Source of the DNA: Lentisphaerae bacterium GWF2_50_93
GTDB lineage: Bacteria > Verrucomicrobiota > Lentisphaeria > Victivallales > GWF2-50-93
Assembly: GCA_001804815.1 (NCBI GenBank)
Contig: MHBI01000004.1
Span: 1 to 43,800, forward strand
Direction: 5' to 3'
Length of the DNA stretch: 43,800 nucleotides
The position numbers and the translations under genes are program-made. Positions 26,279 to 34,875 of this stretch are shown piece after piece. Below the pieces are notes generated by a model, which saw nothing but the letters and a program-made list of their open reading frames with translations, was not told the origin of the DNA and did not search any database. How positions within the stretch are numbered: position 1 is the first letter of the stretch; each line of letters starts with the position of its first letter.

Positions 26279-26314
26279 GCAAGGCCGGGCGTTCAAGCCC
26301 GGCCTTGCCGTTTT
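26278..26314. terminator. Strong 13-bp hairpin, probable terminator
   Basis: GGCAAGGCCGGGC (26278-26290) pairs perfectly with GCCCGGCCTTGCC (26297-26309) around GTTCAA, followed on the plus strand by gttttatt. It lies 23 bases past the stop of the minus-strand gene at 26337, where a terminator is expected, but the T-rich flank is on the plus-strand side. It may act on both strands. Confidence 0.6.
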
Positions 26315-26336
26315 ATTCCAACTTGTTAATTTCGAT

Positions 26337-27023
26337 TCAACGGACTTCGAAATACTTGTTCAGGAGTTCATTGTAGTCGGCCTGTTTCTGTGCCCGAACT
26401 TCAGCCGGCAGATTATCGTTCGCCAGGCTGTTTTTCAAGCTGAGCATTTTCTTGAAATCACCTGCGAGGGCCTTCGCGTCTGCACCGGTCATGCTCTGGT
26501 TTGACATTGCGCTGGTGAAGGAGTCTTTTGCGTATACGTTCTTGCCGAACCTGTAGGCGGCCATCTGCCTGCCGTCGGTGTCATGCTTCTCCGCCCAGAT
26601 ATTTGCACTTGCGACATTGAGCGTGTCACGGAGGCTTGTCATTTCATCCTTTGTGAGTTTGCCATCGGACTTGTAGGAGCTCTCCATGCTGGCAATCTGC
26701 TGCTGCTGGTTCTGGAGGCTTTTTGTCTCTTCAGGAGTCAGATATCCCTTGTCGATGCCGTGCTGGATCCTCTTGTCCTGGTTGTCCTGCCTCTTGTCAA
26801 TCCTGTTTTCCCTTTTATTTTCCTTGCCTGCGTCAATCCTGTCCTTGATATCATCCCTCTTGTCCTTGAGCTTGTCCTTTGCAGCCTCTCTTGATTCCTT
26901 GTCTCCTTTATTCTTCTTCAACTGCCTGGTGTTGTCATTTCCATCGCCATTCTGGGCAATAACGGCAGTTCCGATTCCTAATACAGCCACAGCCACCATC
27001 ATCATTACGAGTTTGTTTTTCAT
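26337..27023 (-). CDS. Exported, highly charged protein of unknown function
   Basis: 228 residues, family not recognised. A signal peptide covers residues 1-23 (MMMVAVAVLGIGTAVIA before Gln24). Residues about 32-92 are almost wholly Lys/Arg/Asp/Glu/Gln, with repeats such as DKLKDKRDDIKDR and DKRQDNQDKR, and should form a long charged helix. The rest is helical. It contains YKSDGKLTKDEM (about 117-128), which loosely resembles an EF-hand loop but lacks the full ligand set. A periplasmic or secreted location is inferred. It is a single gene with a hairpin at its 3' end. Confidence 0.75.
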   Translation of the reverse strand: MKNKLVMMMVAVAVLGIGTAVIAQNGDGNDNTRQLKKNKGDKESREAAKDKLKDKRDDIKDRIDAGKENKRENRIDKRQDNQDKRIQHGIDKGYLTPEETKSLQNQQQQIASMESSYKSDGKLTKDEMTSLRDTLNVASANIWAEKHDTDGRQMAAYRFGKNVYAKDSFTSAMSNQSMTGADAKALAGDFKKMLSLKNSLANDNLPAEVRAQKQADYNELLNKYFEVR

Positions 27024-27252
27024 ATCAGTACTCCTTTTTTCTTTTCGTGCCTTTTCGTCCTTTTCATCAGGTACTACACAGCAGGAATCCCAAATCTTTC
27101 AGCAAAATCAAAAAATCCTGGAAAATAATCCAGGGCGTCCCTTAATGTACAGCAGGGGAATCAGTTTGTCTCCGGGATATTGACAAGTTCAGGTTGCAGG
27201 GTTCACTTACAGGCATGTTTTTCAGGATATCCATGCCGCAGGGAGGATTGGG

Positions 27253-27534
27253 ATGAAAGCCATAAGCAGAATCATATCAGCGCTGATTGCGGTGGCATAT
27301 GTCGTCCTTGTCTATGTTTTCAGGGGCGGGGCTTCCGCGATGGATGCGGGAATGCTGCTGCTGATTCCTCTTGCCTGCATATGGTTCAGCGATGAGCTTG
27401 GTGGAAGCAGTTCTGAAGTTGGCGAGGAGAACGTGAAGAGGACGCCGGCCAAGTTAATCGCAATCCTGGGATGGATAATCCTGGTTACTCCAATAGTGTT
27501 CTGGCTCATAAGCACCTTCAGTACCGATAAATAA
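27253..27534 (+). CDS. Small two-TM membrane protein
   Basis: 93 residues with a good ribosome site (GGGAGG six bases before the ATG). Hydrophobic helices lie at about 5-24, 33-46 and 68-88, separated by a polar loop (SSSEVGEENVKRTP). No named family recognised. It may share a promoter region with the pseudopilin gene 121 bases downstream, but no operon is evident. Confidence 0.65.
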   Translation: MKAISRIISALIAVAYVVLVYVFRGGASAMDAGMLLLIPLACIWFSDELGGSSSEVGEENVKRTPAKLIAILGWIILVTPIVFWLISTFSTDK

Positions 27535-27655
27535 AAAGACATCGCCGCTTTCTTTCTCGTCTCTTCCTCTTGATTATTTTTTGCATTTAGTGTAGATTCA
27601 GGGCGACCTTTAGAAAATTATCAGATGTCCTAATAACAGTTTGGACGGGGGTGTT

Positions 27656-28159
27656 ATGAAGAAAGGACGTGGATTTACGCTGATTGAGCTTTTGGTGGTC
27701 ATAGCAATCATTGCCATCCTGGCAGGAATGCTTCTGCCGGCCCTCAGCCAGGCACGTGAAAAAGCCAGGCGCATAAGTTGCATGGCCAACTTGAAGCAGA
27801 TAGGTCTTGCCATCAGGATGTATGCTACTGACAACAAGGAATATTATCCGAACAGGTCAGGCAGGACAGGCTTCGAGATATTGCATATCAACGGGTATAT
27901 GGAGAAACTGGAAATATTCAGCTGCCCGTCAACCGATGATTTAATCCCTGATGGTTCTGACCTAAGGGTCTCAAGCGTTTCCTACATGTACGCTTCACTT
28001 TTGAAGGAAAGCTCGTCCACCGACAGTGGTGTTGCGATTGACCTAGGCAGCAACCATATCAAGTATGGCAACATCCTTTTCAGCGACAGCCATACGGCCG
28101 GTTTTGCAGGATTCACATGGTCCGAGAATAATGCTGGAAGTTCGGCGTTTGGCTGGTGA
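27656..28159 (+). CDS. Type II secretion-like pseudopilin (prepilin-type N-terminus)
   Basis: 167 residues. The leader is MKKGRG followed by [18 protein letters not shown], with Gly6 at the cleavage site and Glu at +5, a canonical prepilin peptidase substrate. The next part, [31 protein letters not shown] (written here in sections: positions about 25-55), is the hallmark of the DUF1559/H-X9-DG group found in PVC bacteria. The start at 27656 is chosen for GGGGGTGTT before it; the frame extends to a TTG at 27641. It should be exported and may form part of a pseudopilus or coat. The expected C-terminal HX9DG motif is represented by [14 protein letters not shown]. Confidence 0.9.
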   Translation: MKKGRGFTLIELLVVIAIIAILAGMLLPALSQAREKARRISCMANLKQIGLAIRMYATDNKEYYPNRSGRTGFEILHINGYMEKLEIFSCPSTDDLIPDGSDLRVSSVSYMYASLLKESSSTDSGVAIDLGSNHIKYGNILFSDSHTAGFAGFTWSENNAGSSAFGW

Positions 28160-28566
28160 TAATTCCTTGTCCTGCCAGATGAGCTGGTTTGTGCGTGTTC
28201 CCTACAGGTTCGGCTAGATTTGCTTGGCGGAAGTCTTTCCGCACAAGCAAATCTATAAGTTTCCACAATTCTGCGAATTGTGGAAACGCCATCTTAATAG
28301 TCCATTTCCCTGCAAGATTCGCAACAGTCTTCTTTAACGCCTGGCGTTTTGACCTGACTCGGTAAGGCCCTCTACGTTGCTTATCGCAGGCCGCATGCAT
28401 ATAAACGCGCAGCCTACACTTCCCCGCATGGCAAAACATCTTCGTCGCATATCACAACAAGCCGTCACCTAAACACTTGCGGCTTCACGTTCAATGCAGG
28501 TGCGAACCATACACAGCGCAATCCTTGACAGATAATCTCGTGCGGAAGGATTTCCGCCGAGAGTAT
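28160..28566. other. Structured gene-free interval between pseudopilin and oppF
   Basis: These 407 bases contain three strong hairpins: GATTTGCTTG/CAAGCAAATC enclosing GCGGAA/TTCCGC (28217-28253), GTTTCCACAATTC-TGC-GAATTGTGGAAAC (28259-28287) and TCTCG/CGAGA enclosing GCGGAA/TTCCGC (28536-28562). The first and last are related as inverted repeats (19 bases at 28226-28244 and 28540-28558 with a few mismatches). About 250 bases of mixed sequence lie between. A 108-codon frame crosses it on the minus strand but lacks signs of a gene. It could be a non-coding RNA or a small inverted-repeat element. Confidence 0.55.
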
Positions 28567-29550
28567 CTAGCCCATTTTTATGACTTCATCATGGAAGAAG
28601 CAGGCGGATAAATGGGCATCCCCGTCTTTTACAGGCAGAAGCTGTGGCGCTTCATTCCTGCATTTTTCCCTGGCAAGCGGACATCTTGGATGGAAAGGGC
28701 AGCCGGACGGCGGATTCATTGGAGAAGGCACGTCCCCGGGAAGAATTATACGTGAACGCCTTGTGACAGGATCAATGACAGGCACTGCCGATAAAAGCGC
28801 TTTCGTATATGGGTGTCTTGTGTTTCCGGTCACTTCCTGGCTCAGCCCGCTTTCAACTATCTTGCCGAGATACATGACCATTATCCTGCGGCTGATATGT
28901 TCGACAACTGCAAGATCGTGCGCAATGAAGAGGAACGCGACATTCGTCTTCTTCTGGATCTCGATGAGGAGATTTATTATCTGCGCCTGGACGCTTACGT
29001 CGAGGGCGGATACGGGTTCATCTGCGACGATAAGACCAGGCCCTACGGCAAGCGCCCTGGCTATTCCTACCCTCTGGCGCTGCCCTCCGCTGAACTGGTG
29101 GGGGTAGCGGTGCATCTGTTCGGCGCTCAGCCCGACCATTTCCAGAAGCTCTACGATCCTTTTGGCGCGGGCCGGGGCGGCAAGTTTTGAATGTATTGAG
29201 AGAACTTCATCCAGCGCGCTGAAAACTGTCATCCTCGGATTCAGTGAGCCATACGGATCCTGGAAGATCATCTGGAAACCGCTCCTGGCCTTCCTGAGTT
29301 CCGTGCCTGTGAGGTCGGTTATGTCCTTCCCTCCGATGGATACTCTCCCTCCGGACTGTTTCTCCAGCTTGATGATTGTCCTGCCCAGAGTGCTTTTTCC
29401 GCATCCGCTTTCCCCGACGAGGCCAAGAGTCTCTCCTGCTTCAAGCTCGAAGGAGACATCGTCTACGGCACGGAGATATTTCGCAGGGCTGAACCAGGAG
29501 CCTCTCACGCGGTAATATGTCTTCAGGTTTTCTACTTTGAGTAATGGCAT
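28567..29550 (-). CDS. oppF: Oligopeptide/dipeptide ABC transporter ATPase, OppF/DppF type
   Basis: 327 residues. It energises import of peptides or related solutes with an OppD partner. The ABC domain has Walker A GESGCGKST (about 51-59), signature FSGGQRQR (about 158-165), and Walker B LIVADEPVSALD with a switch histidine (FIAHD). The C-terminal oligopeptide-transporter extension (PSGCPFHPRCPLAREKC) has the cysteines typical of the family, which can hold an iron-sulphur cluster. It overlaps the 3' end of oppD by 19 bases, so the pair is translationally linked. No permease or binding-protein gene is adjacent, so the substrate (peptide, nickel, other) cannot be fixed. Confidence 0.92.
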   Translation of the reverse strand: MPLLKVENLKTYYRVRGSWFSPAKYLRAVDDVSFELEAGETLGLVGESGCGKSTLGRTIIKLEKQSGGRVSIGGKDITDLTGTELRKARSGFQMIFQDPYGSLNPRMTVFSALDEVLSIHSKLAAPARAKRIVELLEMVGLSAEQMHRYPHQFSGGQRQRVGIARALAVGPGLIVADEPVSALDVSVQAQIINLLIEIQKKTNVAFLFIAHDLAVVEHISRRIMVMYLGKIVESGLSQEVTGNTRHPYTKALLSAVPVIDPVTRRSRIILPGDVPSPMNPPSGCPFHPRCPLAREKCRNEAPQLLPVKDGDAHLSACFFHDEVIKMG

Positions 29551-30530
29551 CTGCAGGAATGTCCTTTTCGTTTCTCCTGGATTTCAGGAATCGTTGAAAT
29601 GCAGAGCGCCTGCTTGTCGGCTGTCAGAGTGTCGGCAAGCTGGCAGCGTCCGAAGAACCGGCATCCTCCGGGATAGTTTGCAGGAGAAGGCACGTTGCCG
29701 GGTATTGTCGAGAGCTTCTCCGTCTGGTGTTGGAGCCTTGGGACCGCGGAAATGAGCGCACGGGTGTATGGATGGAGAGGTTCCTGCATGATAGTCTTAG
29801 CCGTAGCGCACTCTACTACATGTCCGGCATACATGACTACGACATTGTCGGCCATGTCGGCTACGATCCCGAGATTGTGGGTGACCAGTATGATCGACAT
29901 TCCGGACTTGCCGCGGATTTCCCGGAGGAGTTCGAGTATCTGTGCCTGTATTGTTACATCCAACGCCGTCGTCGGTTCATCGGCGACCAGCAGATCCGGT
30001 TTGCTCGCCAGGGCCATCGCTATCATTATCCTCTGCTGCATCCCCCCGCTGAGCTCGTGCGGATAACACAGCATCTTCTGCTCGGGCTCGGCGATGCCGA
30101 CCTGTTTCAGCACGGATATGATCTCTTTCCTGGCTGTAGCCTCGTCTTCGACATCTCCCCTCAGGTAGATTGATTCGGCGATCTGTTCGCCTACGCGGAA
30201 GACAGGATTCAGCGATGCCGAGGGTTCCTGGAAGATATAAGAGATCCTGTGCCTGCGGAATTCGCGGAGATTCTTCTTGTCCAGTGAGAGGACGTCATAC
30301 GTTTTATCTTCATGATGGAAGGTTATCGAACCTCCGGAATATACGCCGGGAGGCTCAGGTACCAGCCTCGCCAGGGCCATGCATGACACGCTTTTCCCGC
30401 ATCCGCTTTCACCCACAAGCGCAAGTATCTCGCCTTTTTCCACCGAGAATGAGGCATTTGATACAGCGGGCAGCTTCCTTCCCTCGACAAGGAAGTCGAC
30501 CGACAGGTCTTTTACATCCAGCATAGCCAT
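29532..30530 (-). CDS. oppD: Oligopeptide/dipeptide ABC transporter ATPase, OppD/DppD type
   Basis: About 332 residues from the ATG at 30530; a TTG (30536) and another ATG (30524) are alternatives and no strong ribosome site decides. Walker A is GESGCGKSV, the signature LSGGMQQR, Walker B LLVADEPTTALD and the switch LVTHN. The C-terminal extension (YPGGCRFFGRCQLAD) is the family-specific cysteine region. It is the first gene of a two-gene minus-strand unit with oppF. The upstream DNA is AT-rich and shared with the divergent ketoacyl synthase gene. Confidence 0.92.
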   Translation of the reverse strand: MAMLDVKDLSVDFLVEGRKLPAVSNASFSVEKGEILALVGESGCGKSVSCMALARLVPEPPGVYSGGSITFHHEDKTYDVLSLDKKNLREFRRHRISYIFQEPSASLNPVFRVGEQIAESIYLRGDVEDEATARKEIISVLKQVGIAEPEQKMLCYPHELSGGMQQRIMIAMALASKPDLLVADEPTTALDVTIQAQILELLREIRGKSGMSIILVTHNLGIVADMADNVVVMYAGHVVECATAKTIMQEPLHPYTRALISAVPRLQHQTEKLSTIPGNVPSPANYPGGCRFFGRCQLADTLTADKQALCISTIPEIQEKRKGHSCRCHYSK

Positions 30531-30691
30531 CGTCAATAAATTCCGGATTTGAAAATTTTTCTTTAAAAAAATAAGCTGAAATCCGTGAAATACGAATTAA
30601 ATAAGTTCTTATTATTGTCTTTAAGTGGCAATTTAAGCTATCTACGTTATTTTAAAAACCTGTTAAAAATAATAATTTGGTTGGCACATTA

Positions 30692-31924
30692 ATGAAAAAT
30701 GTAGTCGTAACAGGCAGAGGTCTTATAACTCCTCTCGGAAATGGTCTTCCAGACAATGAAAATGCCCTGAAAACCGGCCGTTCCGGAATAGTCTTCATGC
30801 CTGAATGGAAGGAACTCGGCCTTGAAAGCAATATTGCCGGAATTGCTGAAGGCGACCCAGTCTGCGACCTCCTCAATTCCAAGAATACAAGGTTCATGAC
30901 CGCCAGTGCAAAGATGGCGGTAGCCGCCACCTGCGAGGCCCTGAAGGAGGCGAAGCTCTCATATGATGATATAAGAGGCAAGCGCATAGCCGTCATCCTT
31001 GGATGCGCGGGAAGTGCGCACCAGCAAATCTATGAAGGTGCGAAAGCCGTGGCTGATTCGAAGAAGGTCAAAAGACTCAGTCCCTTCACTGTTCCACGCG
31101 TCATGACCTCGTCCGCAGTTTCAAACCTTTCACTTGTACTGGGCCTCAAGGGCGAAAGCTACGACATCAGCTCTGCCTGCACAAGCTCGGCACATGCAAT
31201 CATGATTTCAGCGCGCCTCCTCGAGGCCGGCATTTATGATATCATCATCACCGGCGGTTCCGAAGAGACCAGCTGGGTGCATGCCGTAGGATTCGACGCT
31301 ATGAGGGCTATGTCAAGGAACTTCAATGACAGGCCGCAGGCCGCGAGCCGCCCTTTCGACAGGGACCGCGATGGATTTGTAATGGGTTCCGGAGCCGGAA
31401 TAATGGTCCTGGAAACTGCAGCCCATGCCGCTGCAAGAGGCCTGAAGCCTTCGTTCGCGCTTACAGGGATTTCCGCCAACAGCAACGCCAACGACATGGT
31501 CGTGCCTGACTCCCAGTCCAGCTGCGATGTCATGGGGATGGCTGTCAGGGATGCAGGACTCGTGCTTGACGACATAGACTATATCAACACCCATGGAACG
31601 AGCACTCCGACCGGCGACCCGCTCGAAATGGAGGCCATCAGGCTCCTCTTCGGGGAAAAATCAAAGGTTGCGATCAACAGCACCAAGTCCCAGACCGGAC
31701 ATATGATCGGGGCCACTGGCGCAGTAGAAGCCATCTTCTGCACGATTATGATGGAGAAAAGTTTCATATCCCCAACTATAAATCTTGACAATCCGGAACC
31801 GAAGTTCGCATGGGCCAACCTGGTCCGCGAGTGCAGGACCGACGTCAGGATCCGAAATGCGCTCAGCAACAGCTTCGGCTTCGGCGGGACCAACGCCGCA
31901 CTGGTGTTTTCACTCCTTCAGTAA
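30692..31924 (+). CDS. fabB: 3-oxoacyl-ACP synthase, FabB-like
   Basis: 410 residues from the ATG at 30692; a TTG fifteen bases earlier is less likely. A condensing enzyme of fatty acid synthesis. The Cys-His-His triad is complete: Cys163 (SACTSSAHA), His301 (NTHGTSTPTGD) and His337 (TGHMIGATGAVE). The N-terminal GRSGIVF, EETSWVHAVGFDAM and RPFDRDRDGFV regions look closer to E. coli FabB (KAS I) than to FabF, and the active-site spacing is near FabB. FabF is the alternative. No fabA, acyl carrier protein or other fatty acid gene is nearby. It is transcribed alone from an AT-rich upstream region. Confidence 0.85.
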   Translation: MKNVVVTGRGLITPLGNGLPDNENALKTGRSGIVFMPEWKELGLESNIAGIAEGDPVCDLLNSKNTRFMTASAKMAVAATCEALKEAKLSYDDIRGKRIAVILGCAGSAHQQIYEGAKAVADSKKVKRLSPFTVPRVMTSSAVSNLSLVLGLKGESYDISSACTSSAHAIMISARLLEAGIYDIIITGGSEETSWVHAVGFDAMRAMSRNFNDRPQAASRPFDRDRDGFVMGSGAGIMVLETAAHAAARGLKPSFALTGISANSNANDMVVPDSQSSCDVMGMAVRDAGLVLDDIDYINTHGTSTPTGDPLEMEAIRLLFGEKSKVAINSTKSQTGHMIGATGAVEAIFCTIMMEKSFISPTINLDNPEPKFAWANLVRECRTDVRIRNALSNSFGFGGTNAALVFSLLQ

Positions 31925-32089
31925 TTATTGCCGTAGCTTCTCGGCGGAGGCGGGCCATCCATCCATCGTCATCATATGGGATGACACTGATTCTGAATAA
32001 CCTTTCACATTTCTTCTCCGCCCCTCTTGCGGCCTTCCAGGTTTTGTTTTATAATGAAGTCAGGGATTTAAATGCTGAGGGGCAGGGCG

Positions 32090-32899
32090 ATGTCTGTTAT
32101 ACAGAACCACTACGATGTTCTTGGCGTCGGCTTTTCAGCCGGCTTCAGGGATATGAAGAAAGCCTATTACCGCCAGGTGAAGCTGTGCCACCCCGACCTC
32201 TACGGCGGTTCCCGTGCCAAGGAGGAGGAATTCAAGCTCCTGGTGATGGCCTTCGATGTCCTTTCCGATCCCGACAAGCGCAGGAAGTATGATTATGCAA
32301 ATGGAATCGGCATCGAATCCCATGGCCCCGTTGACTGGACGGCCCTGGATGAGTTCTCCATCATGGACACTCCCGCCGATGATACGCTTGAGGAGATAAT
32401 CGTCGGAAATGATCCGCCGGAGGACACCACGCTCGCAACGCTTTTCCTTGACCTTGAAAGGACGGATGTCTTCATGGCTTTCCGCGAAGGGAAGAATTAT
32501 TTCCGGAACGGGCAGTGCCAGGGGGCGTTCCAATGTTTCAAGAGGAATGTCGAGCATTCCCCGAACAACATCCTCTACAGGTACTATCTGGCGAAGACAC
32601 TTCTTGCCTTCAATAATTTCAGCGAGGCGAGGACGCATTTCAACATCGGTGTGAACATCGGGAAAAGGCGGATACCTCCGCAGAAGCTCAAACGCTTCCA
32701 TGATGAGCTTGATGCGATGGCCATTAAACAGAATCCCCGCTGGAAGAAGCTTGTCGATTTCTTCGGAGGCGCGAAGTCCCTTCCAGAATATGTGGATTCC
32801 GAGGAGATGACCATCAGGGAGACAAACCGCGCGATTGCGCATATCATGTCGTCCGAAAGACGGAAGAATCTGGGAAATGACAGGAAGCTCCTGAAGTGA
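32090..32899 (+). CDS. J-domain protein with TPR-like region
   Basis: 269 residues from the ATG at 32090, preceded by AGGGGCAGGGCG; an earlier ATG at 32072 lacks such a site. Residues 1-65 form a DnaJ domain with the His34-Pro35-Asp36 motif (CHPDLYGG) and the closing FDVLSDPDKRRKYD. It should stimulate a DnaK-type Hsp70. Residues about 130-215 (FMAFREGKNYFRNGQCQGAFQ, ILYRYYLAKTLLAFNNFSEA) resemble two or three TPR repeats. The zinc-finger and C-terminal domains of true DnaJ are missing, so it is a specialised co-chaperone. Partner unknown. Confidence 0.87.
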   Translation: MSVIQNHYDVLGVGFSAGFRDMKKAYYRQVKLCHPDLYGGSRAKEEEFKLLVMAFDVLSDPDKRRKYDYANGIGIESHGPVDWTALDEFSIMDTPADDTLEEIIVGNDPPEDTTLATLFLDLERTDVFMAFREGKNYFRNGQCQGAFQCFKRNVEHSPNNILYRYYLAKTLLAFNNFSEARTHFNIGVNIGKRRIPPQKLKRFHDELDAMAIKQNPRWKKLVDFFGGAKSLPEYVDSEEMTIRETNRAIAHIMSSERRKNLGNDRKLLK

Positions 32900-33294
32900 C
32901 AGGAAGAATGGATGATTGGATGACTGGATTGCTGGGTGAGTGGGTTGAAGAGCGGAAAAAAATCCAAAAAGAGATTTTGCATTTGGAAATCTGGAAAGTC
33001 ATTTCTCATTCTTAAAACTAACTTGTTTTGTTCCCATGTCTTTGGTTTGCAGCAATCCATTTGAATCGCTCCCTTCAATATTTTCAAGCCTTCTAAAGAC
33101 GTGCATTTGCAATAATCCGCAGATGCTTTACTTTATGCACCTTTTAAGAGGCTTTGGATGGATGTTTGACTGGATGACGGGATGGATGCCTTGTTTCGGA
33201 TTTCAAATCGGTAACTCGTACTCCTCTGGCGGATGAAAATCAAAAATCCAACAATCCGTTTATCCAGATAAAAATTAATCAGGAGATTTTCACC
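32900..33294. other. Gene-free interval upstream of efp with GGAT-rich simple repeats
   Basis: These 395 bases contain an imperfect GGATGATTGGATGACTGG run at 32907-32945 and a related one, GGATGGATGTTTGACTGGATGAC, at about 33155-33186. They are separated by AT-rich sequence. The short frames seen here look spurious. The last 60 bases (aaaatcaaaaatccaac...aattaatcaggag) probably hold the efp promoter and its ribosome site (AGGAG eight bases before the ATG). Confidence 0.6.
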
Positions 33295-33861
33295 ATGTAT
33301 GAAGCATCAGATTTGAGAAAAGGGCTTAAGGTTGAGATAGATGGCGATCCGTGGACCGTATCGGATTTCGAATTCGTGAAGCCCGGCAAGGGACAGGCCC
33401 TCTACCGCTGCAAGCTCAAGAACATGCTTTCCGGAAGCACGATGGACCGCACGTTCAGGGTTGCTGAAAAGATCGGCAAGCCGGACCTCGAGGAAAAGGA
33501 GATGTTCTACTCCTATGCCGATGGGGAATTCCTTGTCTTCAGCGATGCCGAGACATATGAGGAAATAAGGATTGAGAAAAAGAAGCTGGGCGACCAGATA
33601 TACTTCCTCATCGAGAATGCCGAGTGCAAGATCCTCTTCTACAATGGAAGGGCGATTGAAGTTACACTCCCGGTTTTCATCGAGAAGGTCATTGCCGACA
33701 CCGAACCCGGAGCCAGGGGCGATACCGCCACCAACGTCCAGAAGCCCGCAAAGCTTGACAATGGCTACGAGTTTGCGGTTCCGCTTTTCGTCAACAAGGG
33801 CGACCGTATCAAGATCGATACAAGAACAGGCCTGTATTCAGAACGTGTCAGCAAAGCCTGA
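33295..33861 (+). CDS. efp: Elongation factor P
   Basis: 188 residues, the usual EF-P size. It relieves ribosome stalling at polyproline. The three OB/KOW-like domains are present, and the tip of domain I carries PGKGQALYR with Lys32, the residue lysylated in the EpmA pathway. The final part ends in GDRIKIDTRTGLYSERV, as expected. The start has AGGAG eight bases upstream. The next gene, epmA, overlaps the end by 17 bases, which ties the factor to its modifying enzyme. Confidence 0.97.
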   Translation: MYEASDLRKGLKVEIDGDPWTVSDFEFVKPGKGQALYRCKLKNMLSGSTMDRTFRVAEKIGKPDLEEKEMFYSYADGEFLVFSDAETYEEIRIEKKKLGDQIYFLIENAECKILFYNGRAIEVTLPVFIEKVIADTEPGARGDTATNVQKPAKLDNGYEFAVPLFVNKGDRIKIDTRTGLYSERVSKA

Positions 33862-34762
33862 AATCATAGGGCGTCTCTCGTCGCTGAAGCCGCGGCTTGA
33901 AAAGAGGGCCGCAGTATTTTCCGCGTTGAGGGATTTTTTCAACACCTCCGGTTTTCTCGAGGTTACTACGCCTGCCAGGATTACAGCTCCAGCTCCGGAA
34001 CTGCATATCAATGCCGTTCCATCGGATGGTCTTTTCCTCAGGACATCCCCTGAACTGGAGATGAAGTGCATGCTCGCCTCCGGTTATGGGAAAATCTTCC
34101 AGCTCGCCCCCTGTTTCAGGAAAAATGAAAAAGGGCGCCTTCACCGCGAAGAGTTCACCATGCTGGAATGGTATGAGGCAGGTGCCGACTATCTTCAACT
34201 TGTCGACTTCACCCGCAGAATGCTCGAGTTCGTTTCAGAAAAAGTCCTTGCCAGCACGAAATGCATTTTCCGCGGAGCTGAAATTGATTTTACAAAGGCT
34301 GAGATCATCACACTCGAATCGGCCTTTGCGGAATTCGCAGGGAAAGACCTCCTGGAGATCGTCGCCGCCGATGATTTCGAGGAGGTGCTTGTGACTGAGG
34401 TGGAACCCAGGCTCCCGAAGGACAGGCCCGTCTTCCTGAAGGATTATCCTGCGAAGTTCGCGGCGTTGTCAAGACTGAGGAAGGATAATCCGGACTTTTC
34501 TGAAAGATGGGAATTGTATCTGGGTGGCGTTGAAATCGCAAATGCGTTCAGCGAGCTTGTCGACGCCGGCGAGCAGAAGGGCAGGTTCGAGCTGGCGCGG
34601 CGGCAGAAAAAGAATTCCGGAGAGAATGTCTATCCTGAAAACAGGGATTTCCTTGATGCGCTCGACTACGGCATTCCCTCCTGCGCAGGCTGCGCCTTAG
34701 GCATGGACCGGCTTGTGATGGTGCTCTGCGATGCCGGGTCGATTGATGAAATTATGGTCTGA
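33845..34762 (+). CDS. epmA: EF-P lysine ligase (EpmA/GenX/PoxA)
   Basis: 305 residues, a truncated class II lysyl-tRNA synthetase homologue that attaches a lysine to EF-P. Motif 2 is FRKNEKGRLHREEFTMLEWY (about 91-110) and motif 3 is GCALGMDRLVMVL near the C-terminus; there is no N-terminal tRNA-binding domain, as in EpmA. The start is taken as GTG at 33845, in frame after efp residues overlap by 17 bases; the frame runs further upstream but that part copies efp in another phase. A weak ribosome site suggests translation coupled to efp. EpmB, which supplies beta-lysine, is not in the window. Confidence 0.93.
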   Translation: MSAKPEIIGRLSSLKPRLEKRAAVFSALRDFFNTSGFLEVTTPARITAPAPELHINAVPSDGLFLRTSPELEMKCMLASGYGKIFQLAPCFRKNEKGRLHREEFTMLEWYEAGADYLQLVDFTRRMLEFVSEKVLASTKCIFRGAEIDFTKAEIITLESAFAEFAGKDLLEIVAADDFEEVLVTEVEPRLPKDRPVFLKDYPAKFAALSRLRKDNPDFSERWELYLGGVEIANAFSELVDAGEQKGRFELARRQKKNSGENVYPENRDFLDALDYGIPSCAGCALGMDRLVMVLCDAGSIDEIMV

Positions 34763-34818
34763 ATTCAACCATTGAAAATTTGAATTTGCGAAATCTGCAT
34801 TATCTTATGTAAAGAAGT

Positions 34819-34836
34819 CGTGCAAATTTCTGCACG
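34819..34836. terminator. Possible terminator hairpin after epmA
   Basis: CGTGCA-AATTTC-TGCACG, a six-base-pair hairpin 56 bases past the epmA stop. The sequence after it is only modestly T-rich (gctccaagcctcttaaatt), so termination is tentative. Confidence 0.35.
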
Positions 34837-34875
34837 GCTCCAAGCCTCTTAAATTAAATTATTTCAAGGTGCGTT

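Larger units (their letters stand above)
25841..26336. other. Gene-free, repeat-packed interval
   Basis: These 496 bases hold repeats rather than genes. From the left: inverted repeat A (about 25858-25894), a GCGTTA-AGCTGG-TAACGC hairpin (25901-25918), inverted repeat D (25921-26033), a stretch with cttcgctctgcgagctacga and cctgagcttgtcgaaggg, the hairpin GCGGTGA-TAAT-TCACCGC (26165-26182), repeat B copy 2 (26194-26278) and a GC-rich hairpin (26278-26309). No ORF in this interval looks real. Confidence 0.8.

Noticed and set aside
28259..28287. Integron attC site
   Set aside because: The palindrome is perfect, without the unpaired bases and core sites of attC, and no integrase is near.
28113..28439. 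108-codon minus-strand frame overlapping the end of the pseudopilin gene
   Set aside because: It crosses perfect hairpins and repeats and overlaps a clear gene; no ribosome site or family match. Treated as part of a structured non-coding interval.
28160..28566. tmRNA, RNase P RNA or 6S RNA
   Set aside because: None of the conserved ends or cores of these RNAs could be found on either strand.
33036..33236. 66-codon plus-strand frame upstream of efp
   Set aside because: It runs over GGATG simple repeats, has no ribosome site and matches nothing.
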